Of a DNA stretch of 19,901 nt, positions 1 through 7,013 are shown piece by piece. This DNA is from DASTSN01 sp035760665 (GTDB taxonomy: Bacteria > Bacteroidota > Bacteroidia > Chitinophagales > Chitinophagaceae), in contig DASTSN010000056.1 of the NCBI GenBank assembly GCA_035760665.1, forward strand, positions 1-19,901. Reading direction: 5' to 3'. Positions within the stretch are counted from its first letter, which is position 1, and every line of letters starts with the position of its first letter. The translations under genes were made by a program, and so were the position numbers. The notes beneath the pieces are model-generated. The model had not been told where the DNA came from. It saw only the letters and a list, made by a program, of their open reading frames with translations, and did no database searches.

Positions 1-199
1 CAGATAGGCTGCAACCTGCTAGCAGTGCAGCTGGAAATGAAATTGTTTCCGGCTGTATTTTTTATGGCAAGTCCGTAATATTGTAATATAACGTCCATAG
101 CTTACCAGGCTGTAAACGATAATGTAGACTTCGGGCGGTAGCTCCAACGACACTATGAGCCGGTCTTGTAATATTATGTGCAATGTAAACAGTTTATCA
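1..199. other. Leading intergenic stretch, no assigned gene
   Basis: Two forward frames run open from the window edge to stops within about 85 bases, so a C-terminal fragment of an upstream gene is possible, but neither gives a recognisable peptide. No convincing TAnnTTTG promoter is visible before the sialidase. Confidence 0.4.
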
Positions 200-1360
200 A
201 TGAAATATCTGATACCGGTACTGTGCCTGTTATGCGGCTTCCATGTTTTTTCGCAGGAAAAAGTTCCGGTGTTTGTTTCGGGCAGCGATGGGTACAAGAG
301 CTACCGTATTCCTGCCATCCTATCACTACCTAATGGCGACCTGCTGGCCTTTTGCGAAGGCCGCGTAGATGGGGCAGGCGATTTTGGCCATGTAGATATT
401 GTCATGAAGCGCAGCACCGATCAAGGAAAAACCTGGGGCAGCCTGCAGCTGCTGGCTGAAAATGCCGGCCTGCAGGCAGGAAATGCCGCACCGGTGCTGG
501 ATCAAGCCGATCCGGCATATCCACGGGGGCGACTATTTTTATTTTACAACACGGGGAACAACCAGGAAGCTGAAGTCAGAAAGGGAAATGGTTTGCGGGA
601 AGTCTGGTACAAGACCTCTGCCGATAATGGTTACACGTGGAGTGATGCAGTCAATATCACTGCGCAGGTGCACCGGCCAAATCAACCTCAAAGTAATCCG
701 GCCTATCATTTTTCAGAAGGCTGGAGAAGTTATGCCAATACACCGGGCCATGCTACGCAGATTCTAACGGGCAGGTATAGGGGGCGGATTTTTGTGGCTG
801 CCAATCACTCGGCGGGCAACCCGCAACCTGATTTTACGGATTATGCCGCGCATGGTTTTTATACAGATGATCATGGGAAAACTTTTCATTTGAGTGAAAC
901 AGTGAAAATCGCGGGCAGCAACGAATCTACGGCGACTGCATTAAGTGGCGATCGGTTAATGATGAACAGCCGGAATCAAAAAGGAGATGTTCGTGCCAGG
1001 ATTGTCTCCGTCAGCAGCGATGGCGGCGCAACATGGGATACCAGTTATTTCGACCAGACGCTCATCGATCCAGTGAACCAGGGAAGTCTTTTGACGATTG
1101 GGAAAAAAAAGGGAAAAAATATCATTGCTTTTTGCAATGCGGCAGATACAAAACGCAGGGATAACCTTACGCTGCGCTTAAGTTATGACGATGGAAAAAC
1201 ATGGAGCCGGTCAATGATCATCGATAAAAGCCCGGAAGGTTACAGGGGCGATTTTACAGCTTACTCAGACCTTGTAAACTTGGGTAAGCAACAACTGGGC
1301 ATTTTGTACGAACGCGATAATTACCGGGAAATTGTTTTTACCATACTGAAATGGCATTAA
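200..1360 (+). CDS. Secreted exo-alpha-sialidase (GH33, BNR/Asp-box repeats)
   Basis: Predicted exo-sialidase that removes terminal sialic acid from glycoconjugates outside the cytoplasm. The ATG at 200 is chosen over 155 because it opens directly onto a signal peptide (residues 1-18, cleavage near FSQ/E). The mature 386-aa product has the sialidase hallmarks. The YRIP motif (Arg36) supplies the first carboxylate-binding arginine, and VDIV (Asp66) is the likely acid/base region. There are five Asp boxes of the S-x-D-x-G-x-T-W type (STDQGKTW, SADNGYTW, TDDHGKTF, SSDGGATW, SYDDGKTW). NES and NSRNQ are candidates for the catalytic Glu and second Arg, and AYSD (Tyr355) for the nucleophile. No type IX sorting domain is visible at the C-terminus (it ends ILKWH), so it is probably periplasmic or exported another way. 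No clear promoter was seen upstream. The GH109-type enzyme 1.8 kb downstream would suit the same glycans. Family call is firm; exact substrate is inferred. Confidence 0.93.
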   Translation: MKYLIPVLCLLCGFHVFSQEKVPVFVSGSDGYKSYRIPAILSLPNGDLLAFCEGRVDGAGDFGHVDIVMKRSTDQGKTWGSLQLLAENAGLQAGNAAPVLDQADPAYPRGRLFLFYNTGNNQEAEVRKGNGLREVWYKTSADNGYTWSDAVNITAQVHRPNQPQSNPAYHFSEGWRSYANTPGHATQILTGRYRGRIFVAANHSAGNPQPDFTDYAAHGFYTDDHGKTFHLSETVKIAGSNESTATALSGDRLMMNSRNQKGDVRARIVSVSSDGGATWDTSYFDQTLIDPVNQGSLLTIGKKKGKNIIAFCNAADTKRRDNLTLRLSYDDGKTWSRSMIIDKSPEGYRGDFTAYSDLVNLGKQQLGILYERDNYREIVFTILKWH

Positions 1361-1361
1361 A

Positions 1362-1563
1362 AAATTGTGTTGCTGTATCAGTCTTATTCTTATATCTAGG
1401 GCAGCCGGCAGGCTAAAACCAGCATCCTTCATTTAGAAGGCCTGGACAAGGTCTGTAAAATACCCAGTTATTCTGATGTTTCCTCCTGTGAAGTGGTTTT
1501 ACGATCAGATCTTGTATTAAAATTGTCAAAACAACCGAATTCTTTACATTAAATTGTGTTGCT
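1362..1563. repeat. Short direct repeat bracketing the sialidase-rteC gap
   Basis: The 13-mer AAATTGTGTTGCT occurs at 1362-1374, just after the sialidase stop, and again at 1551-1563, just before the RteC-like gene. Both copies are preceded by CATTAA, with a 3-nt length difference. The roughly 175 bases between them hold no gene that can be supported. This may be a recombination or duplication scar. Confidence 0.5.
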
Positions 1564-1586
1564 TCGTTGACGAAAGCTTAATTTTG
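1559..1586 (+). promoter_or_regulatory. Bacteroidota-type promoter of the RteC-like gene
   Basis: TTG at 1559-1561 and an exact TAnnTTTG element (TAATTTTG, 1579-1586) are separated by 17 nt, which fits the Bacteroidota sigma factor consensus. Transcription should start about 5 nt after the element, at or next to the ATG at 1593. That supports 1593 over 1554 as the start codon and implies a leaderless transcript. Confidence 0.6.
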
Positions 1587-1592
1587 AAGTAC

Positions 1593-2291
1593 ATGCATCC
1601 TGCCCATCAGCCATCCAATAATCGGTTTGCCGGCCCGATCGAGGGAACTGGTACAAACGGTTTTGACGTGGAGGCTGCGGCTTCACCGTTTTTTTTACAA
1701 ATACCGGGTTGGGTTACGCCACCGGCTTCACAAGTATCCAGCGAACCGTTTTTATCGTGCAAGAGCTTATATACTGAATTAGTGGCGGCACTTGTGCAAA
1801 CCTGGGATCAGCCGGGCTCACGGCGGGATATAGCCGAAGATTGCTTCCGGATTTCCATGAACTACTGGGATTTGCTAAAAAAGCATTATGCAAGTCTTTT
1901 TTTCCGCTCAACGGGCGAGGAGGTTCTGTTTTTTCGGTATGTAAAACCGGGTTTCCTGGCCTTTGCACAAATGTTCAGCCTGGTGTATCATGTTGTTTTA
2001 TTCCGCCCGCAAGACCCGGTGGCGGGGCATTCTTTCCTGGAAGCTGAATCATTACGGTATCCCAATTTCCTGGCGGCTAATAAAGCATTAATTGATTACT
2101 GGCTCAGCGATGCGACTGTCAATGACCAGGATTGGTTTTTGCGGCATACCCATCACTCACATACCGGCAATCGCGATGCGTTTGACCGGGATCCGCTTTT
2201 TCATACAGCAAAAGATCAACCTGTACGTTCTTACTTAGCCCTGCGGGCCTATCATCATTACATTGCAGAGCAATTGGCCCAAGGTTTATAA
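1593..2291 (+). CDS. RteC-domain protein
   Basis: A 232-aa protein whose C-terminal two thirds match the RteC family, named for the regulator of conjugative-transposon excision in Bacteroides (CTnDOT). Visible family landmarks are the YWDLLKKHY segment (about 91-99), EEVLFFRYVKPGF (109-121), a region rich in aromatic residues (130-185), and the C-terminal DRDPLFHTAKDQPVRSYLA block (198-216). The N-terminal 50 residues are not recognisable. The ATG at 1593 is preferred because an exact -7 element ends 6 nt before it. No integrase, mobilisation or tetracycline-resistance gene is nearby, so a role in element excision is not supported here. RteC-domain proteins also occur as stand-alone genes in Chitinophagaceae and their function there is unknown. 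Family membership is fairly sure; function is open. Confidence 0.75.
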   Translation: MHPAHQPSNNRFAGPIEGTGTNGFDVEAAASPFFLQIPGWVTPPASQVSSEPFLSCKSLYTELVAALVQTWDQPGSRRDIAEDCFRISMNYWDLLKKHYASLFFRSTGEEVLFFRYVKPGFLAFAQMFSLVYHVVLFRPQDPVAGHSFLEAESLRYPNFLAANKALIDYWLSDATVNDQDWFLRHTHHSHTGNRDAFDRDPLFHTAKDQPVRSYLALRAYHHYIAEQLAQGL

Positions 2292-2298
2292 TCTTCAA

Positions 2299-2730
2299 TC
2301 AGGCAATTGCCCGTAATTTGGGAAAACTAAAAAGGATGGTGGCTGCATTTTCCCGGTAACCGGATAAGTCTACATGCCCGCCGATTTTTGTCGCCAGCAT
2401 TTGTACATGTTTCAGCCCCAGTAAAACCGGGTAACTGTTGTTCGTGCAGGTGTCTTTCACTTCCAGGTAAACATCATTTTGCAAGGCCTGAGCAGAAATG
2501 CGAATGCAGGTCTCCTGTCCACAGCGTGCCATGATATAAAAGATGCTGCCAAGTAAAGTTGCCAGTACATCACGATCGGCCTGGATGCTGCAGTCAACAG
2601 GTATGTCATTAACAAAATAACTGTGCCGCTGTACGGCCACGGGCTGGTAGCTATTCAATAATTGCGTAACAAGGTCGTGAAGACAGATTGTTTCGGCGCC
2701 ATACCTGGTTGGTTTTTCATGAGATTGCAT
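2299..2730 (-). CDS. Stand-alone degenerate histidine-kinase-type ATPase (GHKL) domain protein
   Basis: A 143-aa protein that looks like the C-terminal ATPase half of a sensor histidine kinase, with no sensor, membrane segment or phospho-accepting H-box. The N-box position reads VLATLLGSIFYIMA (55-68), where the canonical ExxxNLLxNA asparagines are Thr and Ser. The G1 position keeps one Asp (VKDTCTNNS, Asp93) but lacks the GxG. A G2-like stretch follows (LLGLKHVQMLATKIGGHVDLSG, about 103-124), then a beta strand ending FSFPK. ATP binding is therefore doubtful; it may be a scaffold or protein-binding relic. It converges tail to tail with the RteC-like gene, 7 nt apart. It could also be a fragment of a larger kinase, but no remaining kinase part is found upstream. 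Confidence 0.6.
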   Translation of the reverse strand: MQSHEKPTRYGAETICLHDLVTQLLNSYQPVAVQRHSYFVNDIPVDCSIQADRDVLATLLGSIFYIMARCGQETCIRISAQALQNDVYLEVKDTCTNNSYPVLLGLKHVQMLATKIGGHVDLSGYRENAATILFSFPKLRAIA

Positions 2731-3189
2731 AACAATGCTTTTTAGATGCTGTTTTTTCCAGGGTACGGATTACCAGTTTCAAAGGGTAGCAGCTGAACCG
2801 GTTTTTCATAGGGTGGTTCAGGCTGGTGGTTTTCAAAGGATCGCTGGCGTGTAATAACAATGCAAAGAAAGAATCATTCGCTGCAGTTTACAATAGTCTG
2901 TTCTATGATTGATCTGTCAAATTTGCGAGGTCGCCGCTGTAGAATTTTTTTTACGGAATATCCCGATGCAGAAATACGATAGGCCAGCTTCGGCCGGCTC
3001 AATGAAAGACTGCCAGTCCAAAAAAATGAACAACCGTTTGCGTCTTGGCTATTACCAGAAGCTTGTTATTTTTATGAGGATATACCTGTTTCGTCTTTCC
3101 ATTAAAATTGGGATGTGTTAAAAATCCCATTGGTGGAAAGAAAGCAGGCTGTTGATTGCTTTCATCGTATTTATAAAAATTATTACACC
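2731..3189. other. Divergent intergenic region before the GH109 gene
   Basis: This stretch of about 460 bases lies between the ATPase-domain gene (minus) and the GH109-type gene (plus) and must hold both promoters. It contains two copies of TTTCAAAGG (2777-2785, 2831-2839) flanking an imperfect hairpin (arms 2791-2799 and 2815-2824). A 70-codon reading frame at 2909-3121 shows no family features and is not called. A possible promoter for the downstream gene is listed separately. Confidence 0.5.
3045..3074 (+). promoter_or_regulatory. Possible promoter of the GH109-type gene
   Basis: TTG at 3045-3047 is followed after 19 nt by TATTTTTA (3067-3074), one base off TAnnTTTG. The start would give a leader of about 110 nt to the ATG at 3190. 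Match quality is modest. Confidence 0.3.
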
Positions 3190-4551
3190 ATGAACAGGAA
3201 AGAGTTTATTAAAAATACGGGGCTTGCCGCTGCATCAGTCGCCGTACTGCCATCAGCCGGTAGCTTGTTTGCCAAAACAAAGGCTGATCAAAAAGTGAAG
3301 CTGGCTATCATCGGCACGGGATTGCGCGGGCAAAACCATCTGGATCTTGTGCTGCGGCGGGATGATGTGGACCTGCTTGCAATTTGCGATGTGAGCGACC
3401 GTATGCTGGGCATGGCAAAAGATATTATCAGCAAGAGCGGCAAAAAAATGCCCCAGGTATTTACCGGCGATGATTACGCCTGGAAACGCATGCTGGAAAA
3501 AGTAAAACCCGATGCTGTCATCATTGCCACCCCGTGGGAATGGCACAAGCCCATGGTGATCGGTTCACTGGAAGCTGGATTAAAATATGTTGCCACAGAA
3601 GTGATTCTCGGCATTACCCTGCAGGATCACTGGGATGTGGTAAAGGCTGCGGAAAGCCATAATGCTCATGTAATGATGTTAGAAAATGTCTGCTACCGCC
3701 GCGATGTGATGGCAATACTAAATATGGTGCGGCAGGGAATGTTTGGCGAATTACTTCACTTGCAGGGCGGCTACCAGCACGATCTGCGAGAAGTAAAGTT
3801 TAATGACGGCATTCATGCTTACGGGCATGGGGTGGAATTTGGTGAAAAGGGTTTTTCGGAAGCCCACTGGCGCACCAATCATTCGGTGCACCGCAACGGG
3901 GATTTGTATCCTACGCATGGTGTGGGCCCCCTGGCACAGTATATCAATATCAACCGCGGTAACCGGTTTAAGAGCCTTTCTTCCTTTGCCACAAAGACCA
4001 GAGGCCTGCACAATCACATTGTAAAAGTGGGTGGAGAAAATCACCCGAATGCGAAGGTGAGGTTTAAGCTGGGTGATATTGTTACCACGACGATTAGTTG
4101 CGTAAATGGGGAAACGATATTTCTGCAGCACGATACCAACTCTCCACGGCCATATTCGCTGGGATTCCGTGTGCAGGGCACAGAAGGATTGTGGATGGAT
4201 GTTTCCAATACCATTTATATACAGGAAAAATCGGCAAAAAATGATCAGTGGGATACTGCCAGTGCCTGGCTGGATAAATACGATCATCCATTGTGGCAGC
4301 GCTGGAGTAAAGAAACGGCTGGCGCCGGGCATGGCGGTATGGACTTTTTTGTTATCCATGCGTTTGTGGAGTCTGTGAAACGGAATGTACCAACGCCCAT
4401 GGATGTATATGATGCTGCTGCCTGGAGCGCTATCACACCGCTGAGTGAACAATCGATTGAACTGGGCAATGAAACAGTTGACTTTCCTGATTTTACGGGA
4501 GGTCAATGGATGTACCGCCAGCCGGTTTTCGCACTGAATGATGAATACTAA
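3190..4551 (+). CDS. GH109-type glycosidase, probable alpha-N-acetylgalactosaminidase (Gfo/Idh/MocA fold)
   Basis: A 453-aa exported enzyme of the Gfo/Idh/MocA oxidoreductase fold with the pattern of GH109, which hydrolyses alpha-linked GalNAc through a bound NAD+ redox mechanism. The start at 3190 gives a Tat-like leader (MNRKEFIKNTG then an Ala-rich stretch to about residue 28). It has Arg-Lys instead of the usual twin Arg, so Tat export is likely but not certain. The Rossmann motif GTGLRG is at 42-47 and AICDV at 64-68. GH109 signatures follow: ATPWEWHKP (113-121), MLENVCYRR (163-171), YQHDLR (195-200), WRTNH (227-231) and YPTHGVGP (240-247). The last carries the Tyr and His equivalent to the catalytic pair known in the family. 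Length is typical. A terminator follows at 4574-4614. It pairs logically with the sialidase for glycan trimming. Substrate is inferred from the family. Confidence 0.88.
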   Translation: MNRKEFIKNTGLAAASVAVLPSAGSLFAKTKADQKVKLAIIGTGLRGQNHLDLVLRRDDVDLLAICDVSDRMLGMAKDIISKSGKKMPQVFTGDDYAWKRMLEKVKPDAVIIATPWEWHKPMVIGSLEAGLKYVATEVILGITLQDHWDVVKAAESHNAHVMMLENVCYRRDVMAILNMVRQGMFGELLHLQGGYQHDLREVKFNDGIHAYGHGVEFGEKGFSEAHWRTNHSVHRNGDLYPTHGVGPLAQYININRGNRFKSLSSFATKTRGLHNHIVKVGGENHPNAKVRFKLGDIVTTTISCVNGETIFLQHDTNSPRPYSLGFRVQGTEGLWMDVSNTIYIQEKSAKNDQWDTASAWLDKYDHPLWQRWSKETAGAGHGGMDFFVIHAFVESVKRNVPTPMDVYDAAAWSAITPLSEQSIELGNETVDFPDFTGGQWMYRQPVFALNDEY

Positions 4552-4573
4552 GCGGTCATCAAAAAAAGAACTG

Positions 4574-4614
4574 AGGGTCAATCGTGGCAATGAAACGGTT
4601 GACCTTCTGTTTTT
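4574..4614. terminator. Bidirectional intrinsic terminator between GH109 and SDR genes
   Basis: Arms 4576-4585 and 4595-4604 pair over 10 bp with one G-U wobble around a 9-nt loop. A T-rich run follows on the plus strand (to 4614) and an A-rich run (4561-4569) serves the minus strand. It sits between two convergent genes. Confidence 0.75.
4586..4607 (+). repeat. Degenerate echo of the GH109 gene's 3' end
   Basis: This 22-nt block matches 4465-4486 inside the upstream gene at 20 of 22 positions. The similarity extends upstream in the same order (4441-4455 versus 4571-4584) with a gap of about 10 nt, and more weakly downstream. Read in the matching frame it still encodes GNETVD, as in the gene. 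It looks like a decayed tandem duplication or the remnant of a second copy; the terminator stem lies inside it. Confidence 0.6.
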
Positions 4615-4650
4615 ATGAAAGTGAATCCTGGAAATTGCTGAGGAAGTACA

Positions 4651-5379
4651 TTACGAATTGTGATAAACTTTTACTACCGGCTCCCGCAGTATACCCAGGG
4701 AGTCTGTGCAGTGTACATAAATAATATCTGCGATGGCTTCCGGAGAGGCCCATTTGCTAAAATCGGCATCCGGCATCGCCTGCCGGTTTTGCGGGGTATC
4801 AATCGTGCCGGGTACAATAACACTTACCACTACATTCTGATCTTTGGCCTCCTGGTTCATTAATTCTGCGAGGCGAAAGATTAAGGATTTTGCCAGGCTG
4901 TAGGCAATCAAGCCTTTGCCGTTTGCTGCGGCAAGACCTGGTTTTGAACCGACCAGGAAAATCCTGCCATAATTTTGCTGCAGCATGTGTAAAAATAACG
5001 GCCGGGCAATATTGTAAGCTGTTATAAAATTTAACTGGTATTGTTGTAAAATATCGTTTGTGGTTGTGTCGGCCATTTTACCGGCTGCAAATCCGCCGGC
5101 TGTCAGCACGGCAGCAGAAATGCGATGGTGCTGTTCAATCACTGAACGCACATACTCGCCTGTTTGATTTTCGTCCAGTAAATCGACGGGTGTTAATACC
5201 GCTTGTTTATCCCGCTGGTTACCAGCCCTGCTGGTAGTTCCATGTGTGGTGCCGCAAACATTCCATTGCTCAGCCAGAAATTTTTTTACTACCGCCTGTC
5301 CCAGGTTTCCGCTGGCACCGGTCACCAGGACTGTTTTTCGTGTATCATCGGAAGGATTCGCATAAGCCGGCATAAGCAA
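4651..5379 (-). CDS. Short-chain dehydrogenase/reductase (SDR)
   Basis: A 242-aa cytoplasmic NAD(P)-dependent oxidoreductase of the classical SDR type. Visible features are the cofactor motif TGASGNLG (20-27), the structural TAGG (93-96, in place of NNAG), Asn117, Ser145 in VGSKPG, the catalytic YSLAK (Tyr160, Lys164), and VPGTIDTP (189-196). The start at 5379 is used, with the ATG two codons later as an alternative. The gene follows the DUF983 gene by 91 nt on the same strand with no clear terminator between them, so it could be read as the tail of the sulfur operon, although nothing in it points to sulfur chemistry. The substrate cannot be told from the sequence. Confidence 0.85.
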   Translation of the reverse strand: MLMPAYANPSDDTRKTVLVTGASGNLGQAVVKKFLAEQWNVCGTTHGTTSRAGNQRDKQAVLTPVDLLDENQTGEYVRSVIEQHHRISAAVLTAGGFAAGKMADTTTNDILQQYQLNFITAYNIARPLFLHMLQQNYGRIFLVGSKPGLAAANGKGLIAYSLAKSLIFRLAELMNQEAKDQNVVVSVIVPGTIDTPQNRQAMPDADFSKWASPEAIADIIYVHCTDSLGILREPVVKVYHNS

Positions 5380-5470
5380 GGATTTACCGGCTAAGGTAAG
5401 TTTATTAAGAGTTTTCTGGGGTAAAAACGAATTTGTTCTGGGAGCCCAATATATGTAGCTGATTAGTTGT

Positions 5471-5929
5471 TTACCAGTTATTGGCTTGTTCGGTATTCAA
5501 CCGTTCGCTGAAGTCTGCGGGCTGATGTTCTTTCCAGTGTGCATCGTGCCGCACAAACCATGATATCCATAAACTTCGCGAGAGGCGCATAAGCCATGGT
5601 TGTAAAACGAATAACAAAACAGCATTAAACCCGATCCAGTAAAAAAAACGGTCATCCTCCAATGACATTCCAATTGTCAGTAACCATAGCACGAAGCTGG
5701 CCACGCTAACTGCTACGGCAATGGCGTAACTCACATAGCCGGTACCGTAGTAAAATCCCACTTCAATTTCGGTAGGCTGCCCGCAGACGGGACAGTATTT
5801 ATTCATTTCCATATTTTTCTTGAACCGAAAGGTGAGTTTGTTTTTAAACAGTTTGCCTTCCCGGCAGCGGGGACAGCGGCAACTGAGTGCAGCGCTTAAA
5901 TAGCCCCTGGATTGTATTTCTTCAGCCAT
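5471..5929 (-). CDS. DUF983 zinc-ribbon membrane protein
   Basis: A 152-aa inner-membrane protein of the DUF983 family. Two Cys pairs form a predicted zinc ribbon (CPRC, 19-22; CPVC, 46-49) ahead of two hydrophobic helices (about 65-87 and 96-116). A charged cytoplasmic tail follows. It is the last gene of the tightly packed rhodanese/thioredoxin set, starting 3 nt after the thioredoxin stop, so co-expression is very likely. The family has no settled function. Its position suggests a link with thiol or sulfur handling, but that is inference from context only. Confidence 0.82.
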   Translation of the reverse strand: MAEEIQSRGYLSAALSCRCPRCREGKLFKNKLTFRFKKNMEMNKYCPVCGQPTEIEVGFYYGTGYVSYAIAVAVSVASFVLWLLTIGMSLEDDRFFYWIGFNAVLLFVLQPWLMRLSRSLWISWFVRHDAHWKEHQPADFSERLNTEQANNW

Positions 5930-5932
5930 AAA

Positions 5933-6259
5933 TCAGCTTGCTTTATGCGAATGTTGTACTATGATTTTTTCGAGCTGAGCAGCCGGAATGACACCCGATT
6001 GCCTCCAGCGCATCGTTCCGTTCTGAAAAAGAATCAGGGTGGGTACGCCCTGGATCTGGTATGCTGATGCGACGAGCGGACTTTCATCGACATCAATTTT
6101 CAGGATGCGGACTTTGTCACCCATTCGCTGGTGCAATTCTTCCAAAACCGGTTTCATCATTTTGCAGGGACCACACCATTCTGCCGAAAAATCCACCAGC
6201 ACAGGCTTTTCTCCACGAATCATTTCACTGAATGTTTCTCGTTTATTGGCTGTTTCCAT
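5933..6259 (-). CDS. Thioredoxin
   Basis: A 108-aa cytoplasmic thioredoxin with the active site WCGPCK (Cys29, Cys32), VDF at 22-24 and the cis-proline loop GVPT (Pro73). Length and motifs are typical of TrxA. No signal peptide or membrane anchor is present. Its start overlaps the end of the DUF6132 gene by 17 nt, showing translational coupling within the sulfur operon. In this setting it probably reduces rhodanese- or persulfide-bound sulfane sulfur or regenerates cysteine thiols rather than acting as the general housekeeping thioredoxin. Confidence 0.93.
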   Translation of the reverse strand: METANKRETFSEMIRGEKPVLVDFSAEWCGPCKMMKPVLEELHQRMGDKVRILKIDVDESPLVASAYQIQGVPTLILFQNGTMRWRQSGVIPAAQLEKIIVQHSHKAS

Positions 6260-6452
6260 TTTTTTCCTTTTTAAACATGCTGAATAAAAGGCCTCCCATC
6301 AGCGCACCATATGCTGTACTGTTAGGCCAGCGGGAGGTAATAAGACAGGTGCCTGTGCTGCAGCCCACAAATTTCCAGTACAGGAAACCTGCCAGGGCAC
6401 CAAGAAAGATGCCCGCTATCAGTAATTTATTATTTGCTACCCAGCTCTTCAT
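6243..6452 (-). CDS. Small DUF6132-type membrane protein
   Basis: A 69-aa protein with two hydrophobic segments (about 10-28 and 44-60) and a GCSTGTC motif between them (Cys31, Cys36), matching the DUF6132 pattern of GC-S-GTC-I-S. Function is unknown. It overlaps both its upstream neighbour (23 nt) and the thioredoxin gene (17 nt), so it is translated as part of the same unit. The two cysteines near a membrane face suggest a thiol-based role, but no activity has been shown for the family as far as can be judged here. Confidence 0.7.
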   Translation of the reverse strand: MKSWVANNKLLIAGIFLGALAGFLYWKFVGCSTGTCLITSRWPNSTAYGALMGGLLFSMFKKEKNGNSQ

Positions 6453-6687
6453 AGTTACTATTTTCCCAGTCTGTTGCGGCTATTTTGTCGTTGCCTGGTT
6501 TTGTACTGTAATGGTAACAACAGGCTCCGTTCACAAACAGGGTGAACAGCAGAAAACTGCTCCCGGCTATAGCCAGGACGATATCATGCCCCTGAATGCC
6601 TGCCACTATGCTCATACCAGCCAGTACTACTTTTAAAACTTTCAGTACGTTCCAGCCTCTAACCAGCTGCCTGTATGCACTTTTCAT
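6430..6687 (-). CDS. Small two-helix membrane protein, DUF2892/YgaP-like
   Basis: An 85-aa protein. The ATG at 6687 is chosen because it lies 1 nt after the upstream rhodanese gene; the longer reading frame to 6786 runs inside that gene. Two predicted membrane helices (about 13-31 and 35-54) end in GACCYH (Cys56-Cys57), recalling the DUF2892 module that is fused to rhodanese in E. coli YgaP. Here it is a separate protein next to a rhodanese, so the two may work together at the membrane as YgaP does. The C-terminal 25 residues are polar and contain no known motif. The family link is tentative. Confidence 0.6.
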   Translation of the reverse strand: MKSAYRQLVRGWNVLKVLKVVLAGMSIVAGIQGHDIVLAIAGSSFLLFTLFVNGACCYHYSTKPGNDKIAATDWENSNYEELGSK

Positions 6688-6688
6688 A

Positions 6689-7003
6689 TTACCTGATTTT
6701 TGCCTGCAGCGAAGCCCATCCACCGCCATTATACACTTCCAGGCCCTGTTGGCGCAAAAAATTCTTTGCGGCGCCGCTTCTGCCACCGCTCAGGCAGCAG
6801 GTAATGACCGGCTTATTTAATTTTTTCAAGGAACTTACCTGGTTATGCAGGTTTTGCAAAGGTACATTAATGGCTCCTTTTATATGCCCCGATTTAAACT
6901 CACCGGGCGTGCGCACATCCACGATAACGGCACCATTCTGGTACAGCGTTTTCAGGTCAACCGACTCCCGGGAGCCAAAGATTTTTTTTAATAGCTGAAT
7001 CAT
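6689..7003 (-). CDS. Single-domain rhodanese
   Basis: A 104-aa rhodanese-like sulfurtransferase. The start at 7003 (MIQLLKKIFGS) is preferred over 7075, which lies inside the upstream gene. Motifs are VDVRTPGEF (28-36), GHIKGAINVP (39-48) and the active-site loop CLSGGRS with Cys70. An extra Cys69 directly precedes the catalytic cysteine. YNGGGW (91-96) is typical of the C-terminus. It should carry a cysteine persulfide and pass sulfane sulfur to a thiol or to cyanide. It follows the other rhodanese by 10 nt and touches the membrane-protein gene downstream. Confidence 0.9.
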   Translation of the reverse strand: MIQLLKKIFGSRESVDLKTLYQNGAVIVDVRTPGEFKSGHIKGAINVPLQNLHNQVSSLKKLNKPVITCCLSGGRSGAAKNFLRQQGLEVYNGGGWASLQAKIR

Positions 7004-7013
7004 TGTGTTTGTA

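Noticed and set aside
19..297. 92-codon minus-strand reading frame over the sialidase start
   Set aside because: No family features, and it overlaps the signal peptide region of a clear GH33 gene.
2791..2824. Imperfect hairpin with flanking TTTCAAAGG repeats as a riboswitch or attachment site
   Set aside because: The stem is short and bulged, no known riboswitch core is seen, and no integrase is nearby.
2909..3121. 70-codon plus-strand reading frame in the intergenic region
   Set aside because: Composition is not protein-like, there is no recognisable motif, and it runs over the likely promoter of the GH109-type gene.
3751..4590. 279-codon minus-strand reading frame
   Set aside because: It lies antisense to the GH109-type gene, which has strong family motifs. 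The frame is long only by chance.
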